Origin: Peptococcaceae bacterium
GTDB lineage: Bacteria; Bacillota; Desulfitobacteriia; Desulfitobacteriales; Syntrophobotulaceae
Assembly (NCBI GenBank): GCA_009783315.1
Contig: WRHI01000009.1
Coordinates: 1-45,429, forward strand
Reading direction: 5' to 3'
DNA: 45,429 nucleotides
Part shown: in pieces, positions 7,763-17,174 of the stretch
Layout of the letters: the number at the start of each line of letters is the position of its first letter
How positions within the stretch are numbered: the first letter of the stretch is position 1
Program-made: the position numbers and the translations under genes
Notes under the pieces: model-generated
Told to the model about the DNA's origin: nothing
What the model saw: the letters and a program-made list of their open reading frames with translations, nothing else
Database searches by the model: none

Positions 7763-9193
7763 TTATTCTTCAGAATCCGGCGATCCTCTGAGGATCCGCA
7801 TCAACAACAAACGCAATTCTTTATCTATGGCAAATAACATTACAAAATACATCGAAGCCGAAAGGCAAGCCACAAGCAGAGGATGCCAGCTTTTGACCAA
7901 ATAAGCTGTCCCCATCATTATTAACGAGGCTGCCAATATTGGAGGCAATTGTCTCCAAATGCGAATGGAATACATCTTCAATCGGATATACACGTAATAC
8001 CCTATGAACTGAAAGGCTTCAACCGCGAGAATAGCCCCCACGCATCCAACCAGTCCATACCTGGGCTGCGCCCAAACAGTCAGCCCTACAAGCAAGACCA
8101 ACCCTATTCCTTGTATAATCGTACGCTGCCATCGCCGGTTGCTCGTCATCATAACATCGCCCAAGGGAGACTTCAGGCACTCCAGCGCAAAATACCAGCA
8201 CAGCATCGCAAACACTGGTGCCGCCGCATCGTATTGCCCCCTATAGACCCAATGAATAATCTCTGACGACAACATCCATAAGAAGAGGCTTGCCGGAACG
8301 CCCACCGCCGCCAGGATTTTAAAGACTTTTTCCATAGAATTCTGATGGCGGGTCTGGTCACCGACACCCAATCGGTAGAGTATTGGGTATATCGATTGCG
8401 AAAAAGCATTCGGCAGAAAAACCAACGGAACCACTAAATTCTGAGCCACACGGAATATTCCTATCTCCCCCTCGGACACAAGCAGCTGCGCCATCACTAA
8501 TATCGTCACATTTGGAAATATATTGCTGACCGCCCGCTGCACGCCAAAAGGCATGCCCATGCCAATCATCTGAGGGATTATTGACTTATCCACCACCGGC
8601 CGGATTCGCTTGCGCAAAGCCAGAAACAGCAAAACTGTCAACAGAACATAGGTCATCAGATGCGCCACCGTCACCGCCACCACGCCTTGATGCGTCACAT
8701 AAATCACACCCAGGGTAAGAGTCGCGATAAGCAGGGTATCCAGAAACTGGAATCCTGCCGCAGTCGACATTTTCTCTTTGGCTTGGTAATAATGATAAAT
8801 CGTTTGATTAACATTATTGAATCCCATGGCAATGCCCAAGATGACAATCATAACACACTGAATCTCGCTAAAGCTGGTCATCAGCATCATGCACAGCATC
8901 ATAATCAAAAATATACCAATGGCCGCTGCAACCTTAACCAGCAGGGCATTCCCGAAATAAACAGGAAGCTTCGAGCTGTCCCGGGAGGCGTCTTGAACCA
9001 TAAGTTGACTTAAGCCAAACTCATTAAAATAGCTAAAGATATTCACAAACGCGTAAGCCGTCGCGTAAAGGCCCAGCGCTTCTTTACCTAAATGAAGCGC
9101 CAGTGGAATGTTCACCAGAAAGGATATGGCTTTGCTCAGCACGGAAGCCATTGTTAAGGCCCCTGTGTTTTTGACAACATTACGAATATTCAC
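7763..9193 (-). CDS. wzx: Wzx-type polysaccharide flippase
   Basis: The 476-residue protein has about 12-14 transmembrane helices and fits the MOP/PST superfamily, which flips undecaprenyl-diphosphate-linked repeat units. The N-terminus (NTGALTMASVLSKAISFLVN) is the typical first helix of this family, and its length is usual. The GTG start at 9193 has AAGGA eight bases upstream and overlaps the stop of the GT4 gene by 14 bases. With Wzy and GT4 it forms the tightly overlapping set wzy-GT4-wzx. Family calls of flippases rest on topology more than on motifs, so substrate cannot be given. Confidence 0.85.
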   Translation of the reverse strand: MNIRNVVKNTGALTMASVLSKAISFLVNIPLALHLGKEALGLYATAYAFVNIFSYFNEFGLSQLMVQDASRDSSKLPVYFGNALLVKVAAAIGIFLIMMLCMMLMTSFSEIQCVMIVILGIAMGFNNVNQTIYHYYQAKEKMSTAAGFQFLDTLLIATLTLGVIYVTHQGVVAVTVAHLMTYVLLTVLLFLALRKRIRPVVDKSIIPQMIGMGMPFGVQRAVSNIFPNVTILVMAQLLVSEGEIGIFRVAQNLVVPLVFLPNAFSQSIYPILYRLGVGDQTRHQNSMEKVFKILAAVGVPASLFLWMLSSEIIHWVYRGQYDAAAPVFAMLCWYFALECLKSPLGDVMMTSNRRWQRTIIQGIGLVLLVGLTVWAQPRYGLVGCVGAILAVEAFQFIGYYVYIRLKMYSIRIWRQLPPILAASLIMMGTAYLVKSWHPLLVACLSASMYFVMLFAIDKELRLLLMRILRGSPDSEE

Positions 9194-10400
9194 GTTTATA
9201 GTCCTTCAATACATCTTGATACAAGTCCATCGTCCGTTCAGCGTTATGGTTCCACGTTAATTGCTGCGAAACAATCTCTTGCCCTCTTTGCCCCATCGCG
9301 CACGCTAATTCACGGCTGCTCAGAATCCTATTCGAAGCGCGTGCAATTGCGGCAGCGTCCCCGGCAGGAACCGTTAATCCGACATCCTCCTTTTCAATCA
9401 ACCCGGCGGCACCTTCACCCTGGGTTCCAATGACAGGCTTCCCATGAGCCATAGCCTCAAGATAAACAATCCCAAAGCCTTCGTCCCAACTGGGCATGAC
9501 CATCACATCGCAGTCAGCCATTTCCCGCATCGCTTCTTGGTGGCTCAACGCCCCTAAAAAACTTACATGTTCTCGTACCTCAAGCTCATCGGCCAAATGT
9601 TCAAGTTTGCTCCGTTCTTCGCCATCCCCAACAATCTTGTAGATGAGATGGGGGAAGTGCTCAAGCAAAGCCGGCAGAGCTTTGAGAACATAAGCTTGCC
9701 CTTTTTTGGGGGTCAAATTACCCACCGTCAGCAACACAGGTGCAAACCGACTGCCGTCTCCTGAAACATCAACTTGTTTACTTGTTATGACGTCGTCCAA
9801 GTGAACTCCATTATAGATCACACGACATTTCTTCACATCATCGATCCATTGCTCAAGGCCAAAATTCTCCCGCAATACTTCACTGACCAGAATAACCCGA
9901 TCAGCCTTAACCAGCGTTTGTTTGACGCATCGTTCGCAGGCCGGGCCCCGTTTCAGCGTCGCCAGAAAATCCATCCCATGAACTGTCACAACAACAGGAA
10001 TACCATACTCCTCTCCGAACCTGACAGCCGCCGCGCCGTCGGGAAACGCCACATGGGCATGAATGATGTCAGGCCGCCACTCTTTTAGAAGGTTGCGCAA
10101 AGTGGGCGCCATTCCTCGATAATACCTGCCGGGTGTTGACGCAAATAAAAATCCCTTGGGAAACTCAACATAACGAGGGCGTAAAACCGTCCCCCCTCTG
10201 TTCTCTTCCCGACGCAAAGCGTTGGCGTACCTGCGCCAGCGAGGATGCCAGCGAAGGAAAAAAGGAGCCCAGGGCACCGGATTAATCACCACAGCTTCAA
10301 CTCCGGCCCCAACAAGCGCCTCAGTCTGTTTCCGGACAAAAATACCGGATACAGGGATTTCCTGAGACGGATACATATGCGAAATGACAAGAACTTTCAT
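9180..10400 (-). CDS. GT4 family glycosyltransferase
   Basis: The 406-residue protein has the two-Rossmann GT-B architecture. The N-terminal half carries SHMYPSQEIPVSGIFV and HAHVAFPDG; the C-terminal half has LLTVGNLTPKKG, the donor-binding stretch MPSWDEGFGIVYLEAMAHG with its EX7E pair, and GEGAAGLI. It is a retaining, cytoplasmic enzyme adding a sugar to the lipid-linked repeat unit. Its start overlaps the stop of the polymerase gene as ATGA, and its end overlaps the flippase, so all three are coupled. The acceptor and donor are unknown. Confidence 0.9.
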   Translation of the reverse strand: MKVLVISHMYPSQEIPVSGIFVRKQTEALVGAGVEAVVINPVPWAPFFLRWHPRWRRYANALRREENRGGTVLRPRYVEFPKGFLFASTPGRYYRGMAPTLRNLLKEWRPDIIHAHVAFPDGAAAVRFGEEYGIPVVVTVHGMDFLATLKRGPACERCVKQTLVKADRVILVSEVLRENFGLEQWIDDVKKCRVIYNGVHLDDVITSKQVDVSGDGSRFAPVLLTVGNLTPKKGQAYVLKALPALLEHFPHLIYKIVGDGEERSKLEHLADELEVREHVSFLGALSHQEAMREMADCDVMVMPSWDEGFGIVYLEAMAHGKPVIGTQGEGAAGLIEKEDVGLTVPAGDAAAIARASNRILSSRELACAMGQRGQEIVSQQLTWNHNAERTMDLYQDVLKDYKREYS

Positions 10401-11872
10401 CCAACATTCCCTTCATCAAGGGGTATATAGACGCCTTTCGGCGACCCGGAAACTTCTTCGCCCTGACCACCTTGACTCTCCGATCCGTTTATCTCATTTT
10501 GGCAAGACCTCTTGCTCTCGGCATAAGCGTTGCAAGCAAATCCCATCAAAACCGCCAGAACCGTCATGGCCTGTAAATTATAGAAAAATCCTGAGATGAA
10601 ACTGAAGACAAAAATTGACGGCAAGACGAGCATATAGGCTGCTGCCGGTGCCAGTTCAACCGGCAACGGCGAACCACGCGAAAACGCGTTATTGTTCTTT
10701 GCGGCATTTCTCAGCGCCTTCACCGCCAGAAACCAAGGCACCAGGAAAAAACTCAAATAGGCGGCAAGCCCAAGGATACCATAACGCCGTAAGTAAAGCA
10801 AGAATTCATTATCCACAATGGAAGACATGACACCTTTTTGTGAACCTACACCCAAGAGAGGCGACGTTTTGGCGGCGTCACCTGCCGCGGCCCAACGGTC
10901 GGCACGGCCTGCCATCGACGTATCTTCGGCAATGTCTACTCCTGAAATCATGCGAGATAAAAAATCACCCGGTCCTGTCAAGAAAAGCACCGCAGTGACC
11001 ACAAACAAAGCTCCAACACGCAGAAGCGTCTTCCGTTTCTGTGCGGAACGCCATAAAACCCAGCCGCTGCAGAAGACAAAAAGCAACGCGAGACCCACAA
11101 CAGCGGAACGGGAAATCGTCAAGTAGACAAGCTTGATAAGCAGCGCCATCAAGGCCAGTAGAGCCCAAGGAAACGCTTTGAGACTCTTCTCAGCGAAAAG
11201 ATAACGCATCGCGAATACACTTAACATAATCACAACCAAAATCCCTAAATAGTTCGGATTGTCAAGAGCTCCCAAAACCCGCACAGGCAGACCAAGATAG
11301 AAATCCCAATGGCTTGGGTTCAAGAACGCTGCCCAAGCATTGAAGTTAGCAAGATTTAAATACTGTATCCCACCAATAATCCCCATGATCAGAGCGCTCA
11401 CACAAACCGCCGCCCCCAGAAAACGCCACTCTCCCGGCCCCAAGCGGATGCTGACGACAAGACTCAGTGTCAGATAGTATTTAGCAAAAATAAACAGCTC
11501 CATAATATCGCGAAAAGAGAAGGACCCATGAAGAAAACTGACGGCGTAAAAACTGGAAGCACAAAAAGATACCACAAGAAACAGAAAAAGGATATTGATG
11601 ACGCGGCCAACTGTTCGATCCACTTCCATATCAACACTATCGTCATCCGGGCTGTCTTCAGATTTCTTGGACGATATCCGAGCCATGACTTTGCGATAAA
11701 CCACAGCCGCCAAACAAAACAACCAGCCTCCGAACAAGACGCCTTCTTCCAATCTAAGACTCGGTAGCGAAGGATGTACTTTCATCACGGGAAGCAGCAT
11801 CGTCGACAACAGGACAACCACCACAAGAAAAACACGGACTTTATTATCGGGAATTCCCTTATGCCATATCAT
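10397..11872 (-). CDS. Wzy/O-antigen-ligase-like polymerase
   Basis: The 491-residue polytopic protein has about ten transmembrane helices and one large outer loop (about residues 270-340) of the O-antigen ligase/polymerase type, with the marker stretches LDNPNYLG and GVGSQKG before a loop ending in DNEFLLYLRRYG. Such enzymes polymerise or attach polysaccharide units on the outer membrane face. The start at 11872 is chosen because AGAGGTG lies nine bases before it; a GTG at 11884 would overlap that site. The N-terminus faces a non-coding stretch of about 160 bp shared with the divergent sensor-like gene. There is a second ligase-like gene at 39177-40583. Confidence 0.8.
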   Translation of the reverse strand: MIWHKGIPDNKVRVFLVVVVLLSTMLLPVMKVHPSLPSLRLEEGVLFGGWLFCLAAVVYRKVMARISSKKSEDSPDDDSVDMEVDRTVGRVINILFLFLVVSFCASSFYAVSFLHGSFSFRDIMELFIFAKYYLTLSLVVSIRLGPGEWRFLGAAVCVSALIMGIIGGIQYLNLANFNAWAAFLNPSHWDFYLGLPVRVLGALDNPNYLGILVVIMLSVFAMRYLFAEKSLKAFPWALLALMALLIKLVYLTISRSAVVGLALLFVFCSGWVLWRSAQKRKTLLRVGALFVVTAVLFLTGPGDFLSRMISGVDIAEDTSMAGRADRWAAAGDAAKTSPLLGVGSQKGVMSSIVDNEFLLYLRRYGILGLAAYLSFFLVPWFLAVKALRNAAKNNNAFSRGSPLPVELAPAAAYMLVLPSIFVFSFISGFFYNLQAMTVLAVLMGFACNAYAESKRSCQNEINGSESQGGQGEEVSGSPKGVYIPLDEGNVG

Positions 11873-12030
11873 AACCGCAAACACCTCTACATATATTTTT
11901 ATGCTTTTTTTGACACATTCATTCTACACGCTTTGCTATCCAATGTAAAATCTCATGATCTTGTTAAGATCATTTGCTTTTGTCCAAAGAATTTGCTAAT
12001 ATGCCATTATTGGTACAGGAGGGAAACAAA

Positions 12031-12711
12031 TTGACACAAAAAGACAGACAGCTCTATACAATGCTTATTGTGGTCATATTCGGCTTGTTTCTAATAATAA
12101 GCGTCGGCCACTTTCGCACGGAACAACTCATAAAAGATATCGTGGTCGCGGAAAGGCTTGAAGGTGTTTTAAAACAAACTGTCCCTCAGATTGATATTGA
12201 GCGTTTAAAATTGCTCATTGATAATCCCGGCGACCCTTATGTACAAGAACTTAGAAATAGCCTCGGGGCCATTCGTAATGAGAACAGCATGGATGGATTG
12301 TATTTGGTTACAAAAACAGATGTTGAAGGCGGCAAAGAACCTTGGATTTTTCTGCTGGACAGCCGACCTCCCGGCGATCCTTTGTCAATACCGGATCGCT
12401 CATTTATGCGCGATGTTCCCGCTTATATTGTGGAAATGGCCCATTGGGGACATACCATGGTTGGTCATGGTTACAGCACAAAAAGAGGAGAAAAAATCGG
12501 CGGTTTTGCTTCGATCGGGTACGGGCATAGTCTTGAAATAGGCCCTTCAGGGGAATACTTATCCGCGGCGGTTCTGGTTGCGGAGTATGATATGTCACAA
12601 GAGAGCCGCTTTATTTACCAAACACTTTATATTCAATGTGGCATTCTATTTCTTGGAGCGCTGCTTATTTTTCTGATTGGCCGACGGATTCTAAAGGATC
12701 TTTTTGCCTAG
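12031..12711 (+). CDS. Orphan sensor-like membrane protein
   Basis: The 226-residue protein has one transmembrane helix near residues 10-27, an extracellular domain of about 150 residues, and a second helix near residues 200-218, then ends in a few basic residues. The outer domain has the layout of a Cache-like sensor (RLEGVLKQ helix, then LYLVTK.. WIFLLDS strands), as found in chemoreceptors and diguanylate cyclases. No output domain follows, so it may be a truncated receptor or work with a partner. The TTG at 12031 is chosen because AGGAGG lies eight bases before it. Its end overlaps the end of the convergent GT2 gene by 21 bp. Confidence 0.6.
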   Translation: MTQKDRQLYTMLIVVIFGLFLIISVGHFRTEQLIKDIVVAERLEGVLKQTVPQIDIERLKLLIDNPGDPYVQELRNSLGAIRNENSMDGLYLVTKTDVEGGKEPWIFLLDSRPPGDPLSIPDRSFMRDVPAYIVEMAHWGHTMVGHGYSTKRGEKIGGFASIGYGHSLEIGPSGEYLSAAVLVAEYDMSQESRFIYQTLYIQCGILFLGALLIFLIGRRILKDLFA

Positions 12712-13764
12712 GCAATCTCCATCCTCATTCCTTCTATCCACGTCCATCTTGCTTCTCTTCTTTTTTATTTCTGCGTATCGGCTGTTTGCTTTAAGAATAG
12801 TGTTGGCCAGAAAATACCATCCGTTCACAATTAGGAAATGAAACACAATCCTTTTGCGGCCTATGTTCTTCCAGAAAACATTTTTCTTGTAATTAGGAAA
12901 CCGTTTGAACATGTAAGCCGTCACTTCCGCAATCATTTGCTTCTTCTCTTCCAGGCTTTCATGAGATCCCATTGTGTTCATCAGCGCAGCTATAAAAACA
13001 CGATCGATAACCAGAAACTCAATATATTGATGATAGTGATCATAACACGCTTGGTTTTGACAGTATTCTACAATGGCCTCGGCTGCTTGCTCCATTTCCA
13101 TGATTCTATTTCTCAATCCAGCAAGACTATGCGTAAGTGAACCCTCTCTAATTTGATAGAAGTAAAGATATTCATGGCTAAACTCGACACACTGCGCATG
13201 CAGAAAGGCCTTAATGGTGAAATCGAAATCTTCAGCCGATGTCCCAATCCTGAATTCGATCTTATTGTTCAGCAGGAGGTCTTTTCTATACAATTTATTC
13301 CAGCAAGCCATGGTTCCATAGAAAGCGTAACCGAGCTTATTGCTATGAACATGCTCTGGTTGACACGACACTCTTTCAACAAATGAATTGTTGTCATCCA
13401 CTGTAACCACATTGCATACAACCAAATCGGCTTGGGCCTCTATAGCCTTCGAATACAGACTTTCCATCATATGCGGAACAATATAATCATCGCTGTCGAC
13501 AAAAGAGATGAACTCCCCTTTTGCTTCCCCAAGACCGGCGTTGCGAGCAGATCCTATGCCGCCGTTCTCTTTGTTAACACACTTAACTATCGTCGGATAT
13601 GCTGACAGGTATTCATCAATAATTCTCTGCGAGTTATCAGGGCTCCCATCATTGACAACGATTATTTCGATATCTTGCATCGACTGATTTATAATTGACC
13701 GCAAACACCTGTCCAAGTATTCTTCAACATTCCAAACGGGAACGATAACACTAATTTTAATCAT
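12691..13764 (-). CDS. GT2 family glycosyltransferase
   Basis: The 357-residue protein begins KISVIVPVWNVEEYLDRCL and has VNDGSPDN and FVDSDDY motifs, the nucleotide-sugar and metal-binding parts of a family 2 inverting enzyme of the EpsH/WcaA type. The C-terminal 130 residues are mostly helical without a clear membrane anchor. The start at 13764 has AAGGAGG a few bases upstream. A promoter and a 12-bp palindrome lie upstream, so it is likely transcribed alone. Its end overlaps the convergent sensor-like gene. Confidence 0.88.
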   Translation of the reverse strand: MIKISVIVPVWNVEEYLDRCLRSIINQSMQDIEIIVVNDGSPDNSQRIIDEYLSAYPTIVKCVNKENGGIGSARNAGLGEAKGEFISFVDSDDYIVPHMMESLYSKAIEAQADLVVCNVVTVDDNNSFVERVSCQPEHVHSNKLGYAFYGTMACWNKLYRKDLLLNNKIEFRIGTSAEDFDFTIKAFLHAQCVEFSHEYLYFYQIREGSLTHSLAGLRNRIMEMEQAAEAIVEYCQNQACYDHYHQYIEFLVIDRVFIAALMNTMGSHESLEEKKQMIAEVTAYMFKRFPNYKKNVFWKNIGRKRIVFHFLIVNGWYFLANTILKANSRYAEIKKKRSKMDVDRRNEDGDCLGKKIL

Positions 13765-13788
13765 AATTGCCCTCCTTATCCTAGCCCA

Positions 13789-13817
13789 ATTATATATCCT
13801 TTAGAATCGAATTTGAA
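13789..13817 (-). promoter_or_regulatory. Promoter of the GT2 gene with overlapping palindrome
   Basis: On the minus strand a TATAAT (13789-13794) lies 17 bp downstream of TTCAAA (13812-13817). The -35 is covered by the 12-bp perfect palindrome TTTGAATTCAAA (13812-13823), a possible operator. Confidence 0.5.
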
Positions 13818-13826
13818 TTCAAACTA

Positions 13827-14063
13827 GAGGTTCTCGCCGCCCCGGAGCGATGTATCATTTTGTCAGCGCGCACAGGCGAATATGCGGACGACTATTTCTC
13901 TCAGTGTGTTGCGGTTCTGGAACGGACGGGAGCAGATAATGTGGGCGGCGTGGGGAAACCCGGAGCAAGGGATGGATTCTGGGGGAACGCCATCGCGCAG
14001 CCAACGAAGTTTGGTGTAGGAAAATGCATTTCCGAATCGGTACCACGAATACAAATCGGATGA
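13827..14063 (+). pseudogene. GT2 glycosyltransferase fragment
   Basis: The frame ERCIILSARTGEYADDYFSQ continuing to TGADNVGGV and FWGNAIAQPTKFGVG matches residues about 90-150 of the ExoA-like glycosyltransferase at 18317-19378 (YADDYISKC, TGAENVGGV, FWGEAIALMQSTRFGVG). There is no start region, and the match ends in a stop right after FGVG. It is a remnant of a second ExoA-like gene in the opposite orientation to the intact one. The 40 bases after it up to 14101 hold nothing recognisable. Confidence 0.75.
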
Positions 14064-14101
14064 AAACGGCCTGCGTATTGACGTAACGCATGCGGATGTG
14101 A

Positions 14102-15271
14102 TTATTCGATTGGGGAGTAGACTTCATCAAGTACTGTAACAACATTTTCCCATAAGAAACTTTGACATATCTCCATAACATTGTCAGTCTTTATCTTTAA
14201 TAAATTCGGAGATACCGCGATTGAAGCGATAAGCGCCCTAAGTTCCTCCTCATTTGAGGCATCCACAGCAAAACCAATGTCGTTCTCAAGGATAAACTTC
14301 TCAATATACGCTCCTTTACTAACAATAAGAGGGGTTCCTGTGGCGATAGCTTCAAACATTTTAATCGGTAACGCCAGACGCCAATTCTCTACTGCCACAT
14401 CATAGGCGCAATACAATAAATCGCACTCACTAAAGAGTCTATTCGTATCGGCAAGCGCATCATATATTCCCGTTACGAATACCTTGTCGGGATACTTCTT
14501 TGCCAGCTCCTTTATCTCTGGGAGCCCGCCGCCACCGCCATGTATACTGAGCCGAACACTTTCTATTTCCGAGCAGGCTTTCGCGAGAATCTCGAAATAC
14601 TTTCTTTGAGCCGACCGAACCGCCCCAATATAGGCGATATTAAGCCCACCCTTTGAGCTCTTAGGCAGCGGCGAAACAGAATGGGCATCGGGATAATTTG
14701 GCAAATAATAATACCTTTCCTGCAAGTCCCTCGATGCCTTTTCTTTCAGGTACGGGTGAACATGGAGTATCGCGGAACACCTTTTTTCCGCAAAATTGCT
14801 TAGTTTTTGTTTAATGAGGGAGACAGCGCCCTTGTCATTGGCTTGAAAACCGATAAGCTCCCTCATGTCATAAACCCGCTTGGCTTCTTTCTTTCCAGCC
14901 AGCAACACCGCCAATATTCCATACAAATTATGTCCGTGAAGGTAATCTGCTTTCTCAGAAGCAAGATGCCTTCTTACAGCGATAATATATTTTAGATACC
15001 AGACGCAATAGAGCAAGAAGGTTCCGTGCTTCAATATTGTATTGGCTAAGAAATCCGTAATTTTGCCCCGGCAACGAAATATGACACAGGGAATTCCCCT
15101 CAGCATCCGGTAATCCTTCCCTTTTCCCCGCTCCATCCTTGACAGCAATAATATTTCCACATTGTAGCCTTTTGATATCAGATACCGGCATTCTTTATAA
15201 GGACGATTATCAATAGTACCTATAGAGGCAATATCGTCGCAAATAAGCATTTTAACCGACCCGTCCGGCAT
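14102..15271 (-). CDS. GT4-like glycosyltransferase
   Basis: The 389-residue protein is a GT-B enzyme. Its N-terminal half contains DNRPYKECRYLISKGY and LHGHNLYGILAV; its C-terminal half has IAYIGAVRSAQRKY and the donor loop ALPIKMFEAIATGTPLIVS. It probably adds a sugar to the lipid-linked unit in the cytoplasm. The ATG at 15271 is chosen because AGGAGG stands five bases before it; longer frames would run into the upstream amidotransferase, which ends 19 bases away. It is second in the unit that starts at the 16.5-kb promoter. Confidence 0.82.
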   Translation of the reverse strand: MPDGSVKMLICDDIASIGTIDNRPYKECRYLISKGYNVEILLLSRMERGKGKDYRMLRGIPCVIFRCRGKITDFLANTILKHGTFLLYCVWYLKYIIAVRRHLASEKADYLHGHNLYGILAVLLAGKKEAKRVYDMRELIGFQANDKGAVSLIKQKLSNFAEKRCSAILHVHPYLKEKASRDLQERYYYLPNYPDAHSVSPLPKSSKGGLNIAYIGAVRSAQRKYFEILAKACSEIESVRLSIHGGGGGLPEIKELAKKYPDKVFVTGIYDALADTNRLFSECDLLYCAYDVAVENWRLALPIKMFEAIATGTPLIVSKGAYIEKFILENDIGFAVDASNEEELRALIASIAVSPNLLKIKTDNVMEICQSFLWENVVTVLDEVYSPIE

Positions 15272-15290
15272 AGCAACCTCCTGCATGGTA

Positions 15291-16400
15291 TTAGCCAAGA
15301 TGCTTACGTAACTTGCGCGCCATTCCCGCGAAACCTGTGAGCCTTGACAAAGGATAGTCTCCATGATGCTTCGGCGGCAACGAAACCAGCTCTTCAAATT
15401 CCGAACGGCTTAGCCGAAACGTTTCCGCAATACAGTCAAAATCCTGATTGCGCATTTCTTCAGAGTATGGGTCTGTCGCAAGCTTGTCAAGCGCCTGTTC
15501 ACGCGTCATTTGCCCGGAGACAATCATACTTGACAAGTGAGATTTCCTCTTATCCGCGCCATATTTCACAGGGAGGTAATAGCATTGCAAGAACCTGGTT
15601 AAAACAGATTCAAAATGCTTGCCACCGTAATAGGTGTACCCCGAAAAAGCTTCCAGCGTCTTGATAGCCCGTTCCATATTGTAATCTATATAGTTCAGCG
15701 GGTAAACCTTTTTGATCGGTGAAAGATATCGGCTTGAAATGTAGCTTTCCATCATTGTGGTCAGGCGCAAATCACCAATAGGGATTTCGCCAAAGCGCCT
15801 GTGAAGCTCAATGATATGACGCTTATCATTGGCATTGGCTGTGTTGCCTCTTTGTAGAATACACTCCAAAGCAAAGTTGCTGCCAGATAAGTTATATCTG
15901 ATTTTATATTGACGGGCAAAATCAAACAGAGCAGCATTGATGATATTATCCTGCGGCATGGCAAGATTCGGCACTCGCGCGCGGAAAAAAGCGCGGGTTA
16001 CGTCAGCGTACTGCTCCCGGTGCGGTTTGATGATTTTCAAATCTACACCCGCCTTCGCGCACACAGATTGAATATTATCTTCCGCGATTTTCGTGTTGTA
16101 ACCATCGTCAACGTGAACCGCCAGCAATCTAAGCCCATATTGATGAGCCAGATAGACAATATAAGAACTGTCGAGCCCGCCGGAAAGCCCTGCCATACAG
16201 TCATACGGCTTGCCTTTGCCTTGGATCTTTATCTTCTCAAAGGTATCCTCAAGCTTCTCCAAGCCCTGCTTCGTCGGAAAGTATTCTGAATTCTTGCGCC
16301 GCAAAGTGTCTTCACAATAATTGCATAAGCCTTCATCATTGAATGTGATCGTTGGATCTCCTGCCGTGTCCATGACGCACCTTCTGCATTGCTGATACAT
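15291..16400 (-). CDS. N-acetyl sugar amidotransferase, WbpG family
   Basis: The 369-residue protein has a zinc-type CRRC...CNYC pair near residues 5-28 and a PP-loop ATPase motif, LSGGLDSSY, near residue 73, as in WbpG/PseA-type amidotransferases. The family adenylates an N-acetyl group and exchanges oxygen for nitrogen to give an acetamidino sugar; in Pseudomonas it works with HisH- and HisF-like partners that make ammonia. No such partners are in this window. Inference: it acts on the diacetamido sugar made by the WbpA/D/E homologues. It has its own promoter and is followed by a GT4 gene. Confidence 0.88.
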   Translation of the reverse strand: MYQQCRRCVMDTAGDPTITFNDEGLCNYCEDTLRRKNSEYFPTKQGLEKLEDTFEKIKIQGKGKPYDCMAGLSGGLDSSYIVYLAHQYGLRLLAVHVDDGYNTKIAEDNIQSVCAKAGVDLKIIKPHREQYADVTRAFFRARVPNLAMPQDNIINAALFDFARQYKIRYNLSGSNFALECILQRGNTANANDKRHIIELHRRFGEIPIGDLRLTTMMESYISSRYLSPIKKVYPLNYIDYNMERAIKTLEAFSGYTYYGGKHFESVLTRFLQCYYLPVKYGADKRKSHLSSMIVSGQMTREQALDKLATDPYSEEMRNQDFDCIAETFRLSRSEFEELVSLPPKHHGDYPLSRLTGFAGMARKLRKHLG

Positions 16401-16474
16401 TAATGAACCCTCCTATCTCCCCTTGTTCCAACAATCCGCGACTAACGATTTGATAAAACGCTTATGCATTCACC

Positions 16475-16503
16475 ATCATACATCACCTTTGTACTAGAAT
16501 CAA
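16475..16503 (-). promoter_or_regulatory. Promoter of the amidotransferase-GT4 unit
   Basis: On the minus strand TTGATT (16498-16503) and TATGAT (16475-16480) are separated by 17 bp, about 75 bases before the amidotransferase start. The gap to the upstream sugar transferase is 145 bp. Confidence 0.55.
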
Positions 16504-16545
16504 ATAGATGGAAATTTATCAGGATTAACAAGCCGGGAGCAACAA

Positions 16546-17148
16546 CTACCGCCCGCGCGAAACAGCACCCACGGTTTTAAACAGAATCCAAAGATCCAGT
16601 CTAAACCGCCATGTCCGTACGTATTCCAAATCATAAACCAGGGTCTCACTGAGCGTCAACTCGCTGCGTCCGTTAACCTGCGCCAAACCTGTTATCCCCG
16701 GTGGCATATCAAGGCGGCGACGCTGTTCTTCCGTATACTCGCTGACGATTTCCGGCACCTCAGGGCGCGGCCCCACAACACTCATCGTACCGTTCAATAT
16801 ATTCAAGAGCTGCGGCAGTTCATCCAGGCTTGTCCGCCGCAAAAAGCGCCCGCTCGCCGTAATACGCGGATCATCCTTATCCTGAAAGACGAAGCATTCC
16901 GGATCGAACTCCCCTTCAGCCTTGAGCTTCTCCAAGCGTTCACGCATAACCGCGTCAGCGTTAGGAACCATTGTCCTGAACTTATAGATCGTAAAAGCTT
17001 TGCCCTTCTGCCCAATCCGCGTTTGGCGAAAGATTGCCGCGCCGGGCGAATCCAAGCGTATCCAGATCGCAATCAGAAGCCACAGCGGCGCACACAGGAT
17101 TATTAATGGGATCGCAATAAGCAAATCAAGAACACGCTTCCCAAACAT
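16546..17148 (-). CDS. Undecaprenyl-phosphate sugar-1-phosphate transferase (priming enzyme)
   Basis: The 200-residue protein is a short bacterial sugar transferase of the PglC type: a single hydrophobic N-terminal hairpin (residues 6-30), then KFRTM, the DELPQL catalytic pair and VGPRPE. It links the first sugar phosphate to undecaprenyl phosphate at the inner membrane face, starting repeat-unit synthesis. It follows the DegT aminotransferase by 26 bp, an arrangement like PglE-PglC, which suggests the primer is an amino sugar. It lacks the extra N-terminal membrane domain of WbaP/WcaJ. Confidence 0.92.
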   Translation of the reverse strand: MFGKRVLDLLIAIPLIILCAPLWLLIAIWIRLDSPGAAIFRQTRIGQKGKAFTIYKFRTMVPNADAVMRERLEKLKAEGEFDPECFVFQDKDDPRITASGRFLRRTSLDELPQLLNILNGTMSVVGPRPEVPEIVSEYTEEQRRRLDMPPGITGLAQVNGRSELTLSETLVYDLEYVRTWRFRLDLWILFKTVGAVSRGR

Positions 17149-17174
17149 ACGGCATTCACCTCAAACACCATTCT

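Noticed and set aside
11881-12030. A TTGACA at 11910-11915 as promoter of the sensor-like gene
   Set aside because: No -10 hexamer lies at 16-18 bp; the nearest AT-rich hexamer (11946) is 30 bp away. It was not listed.
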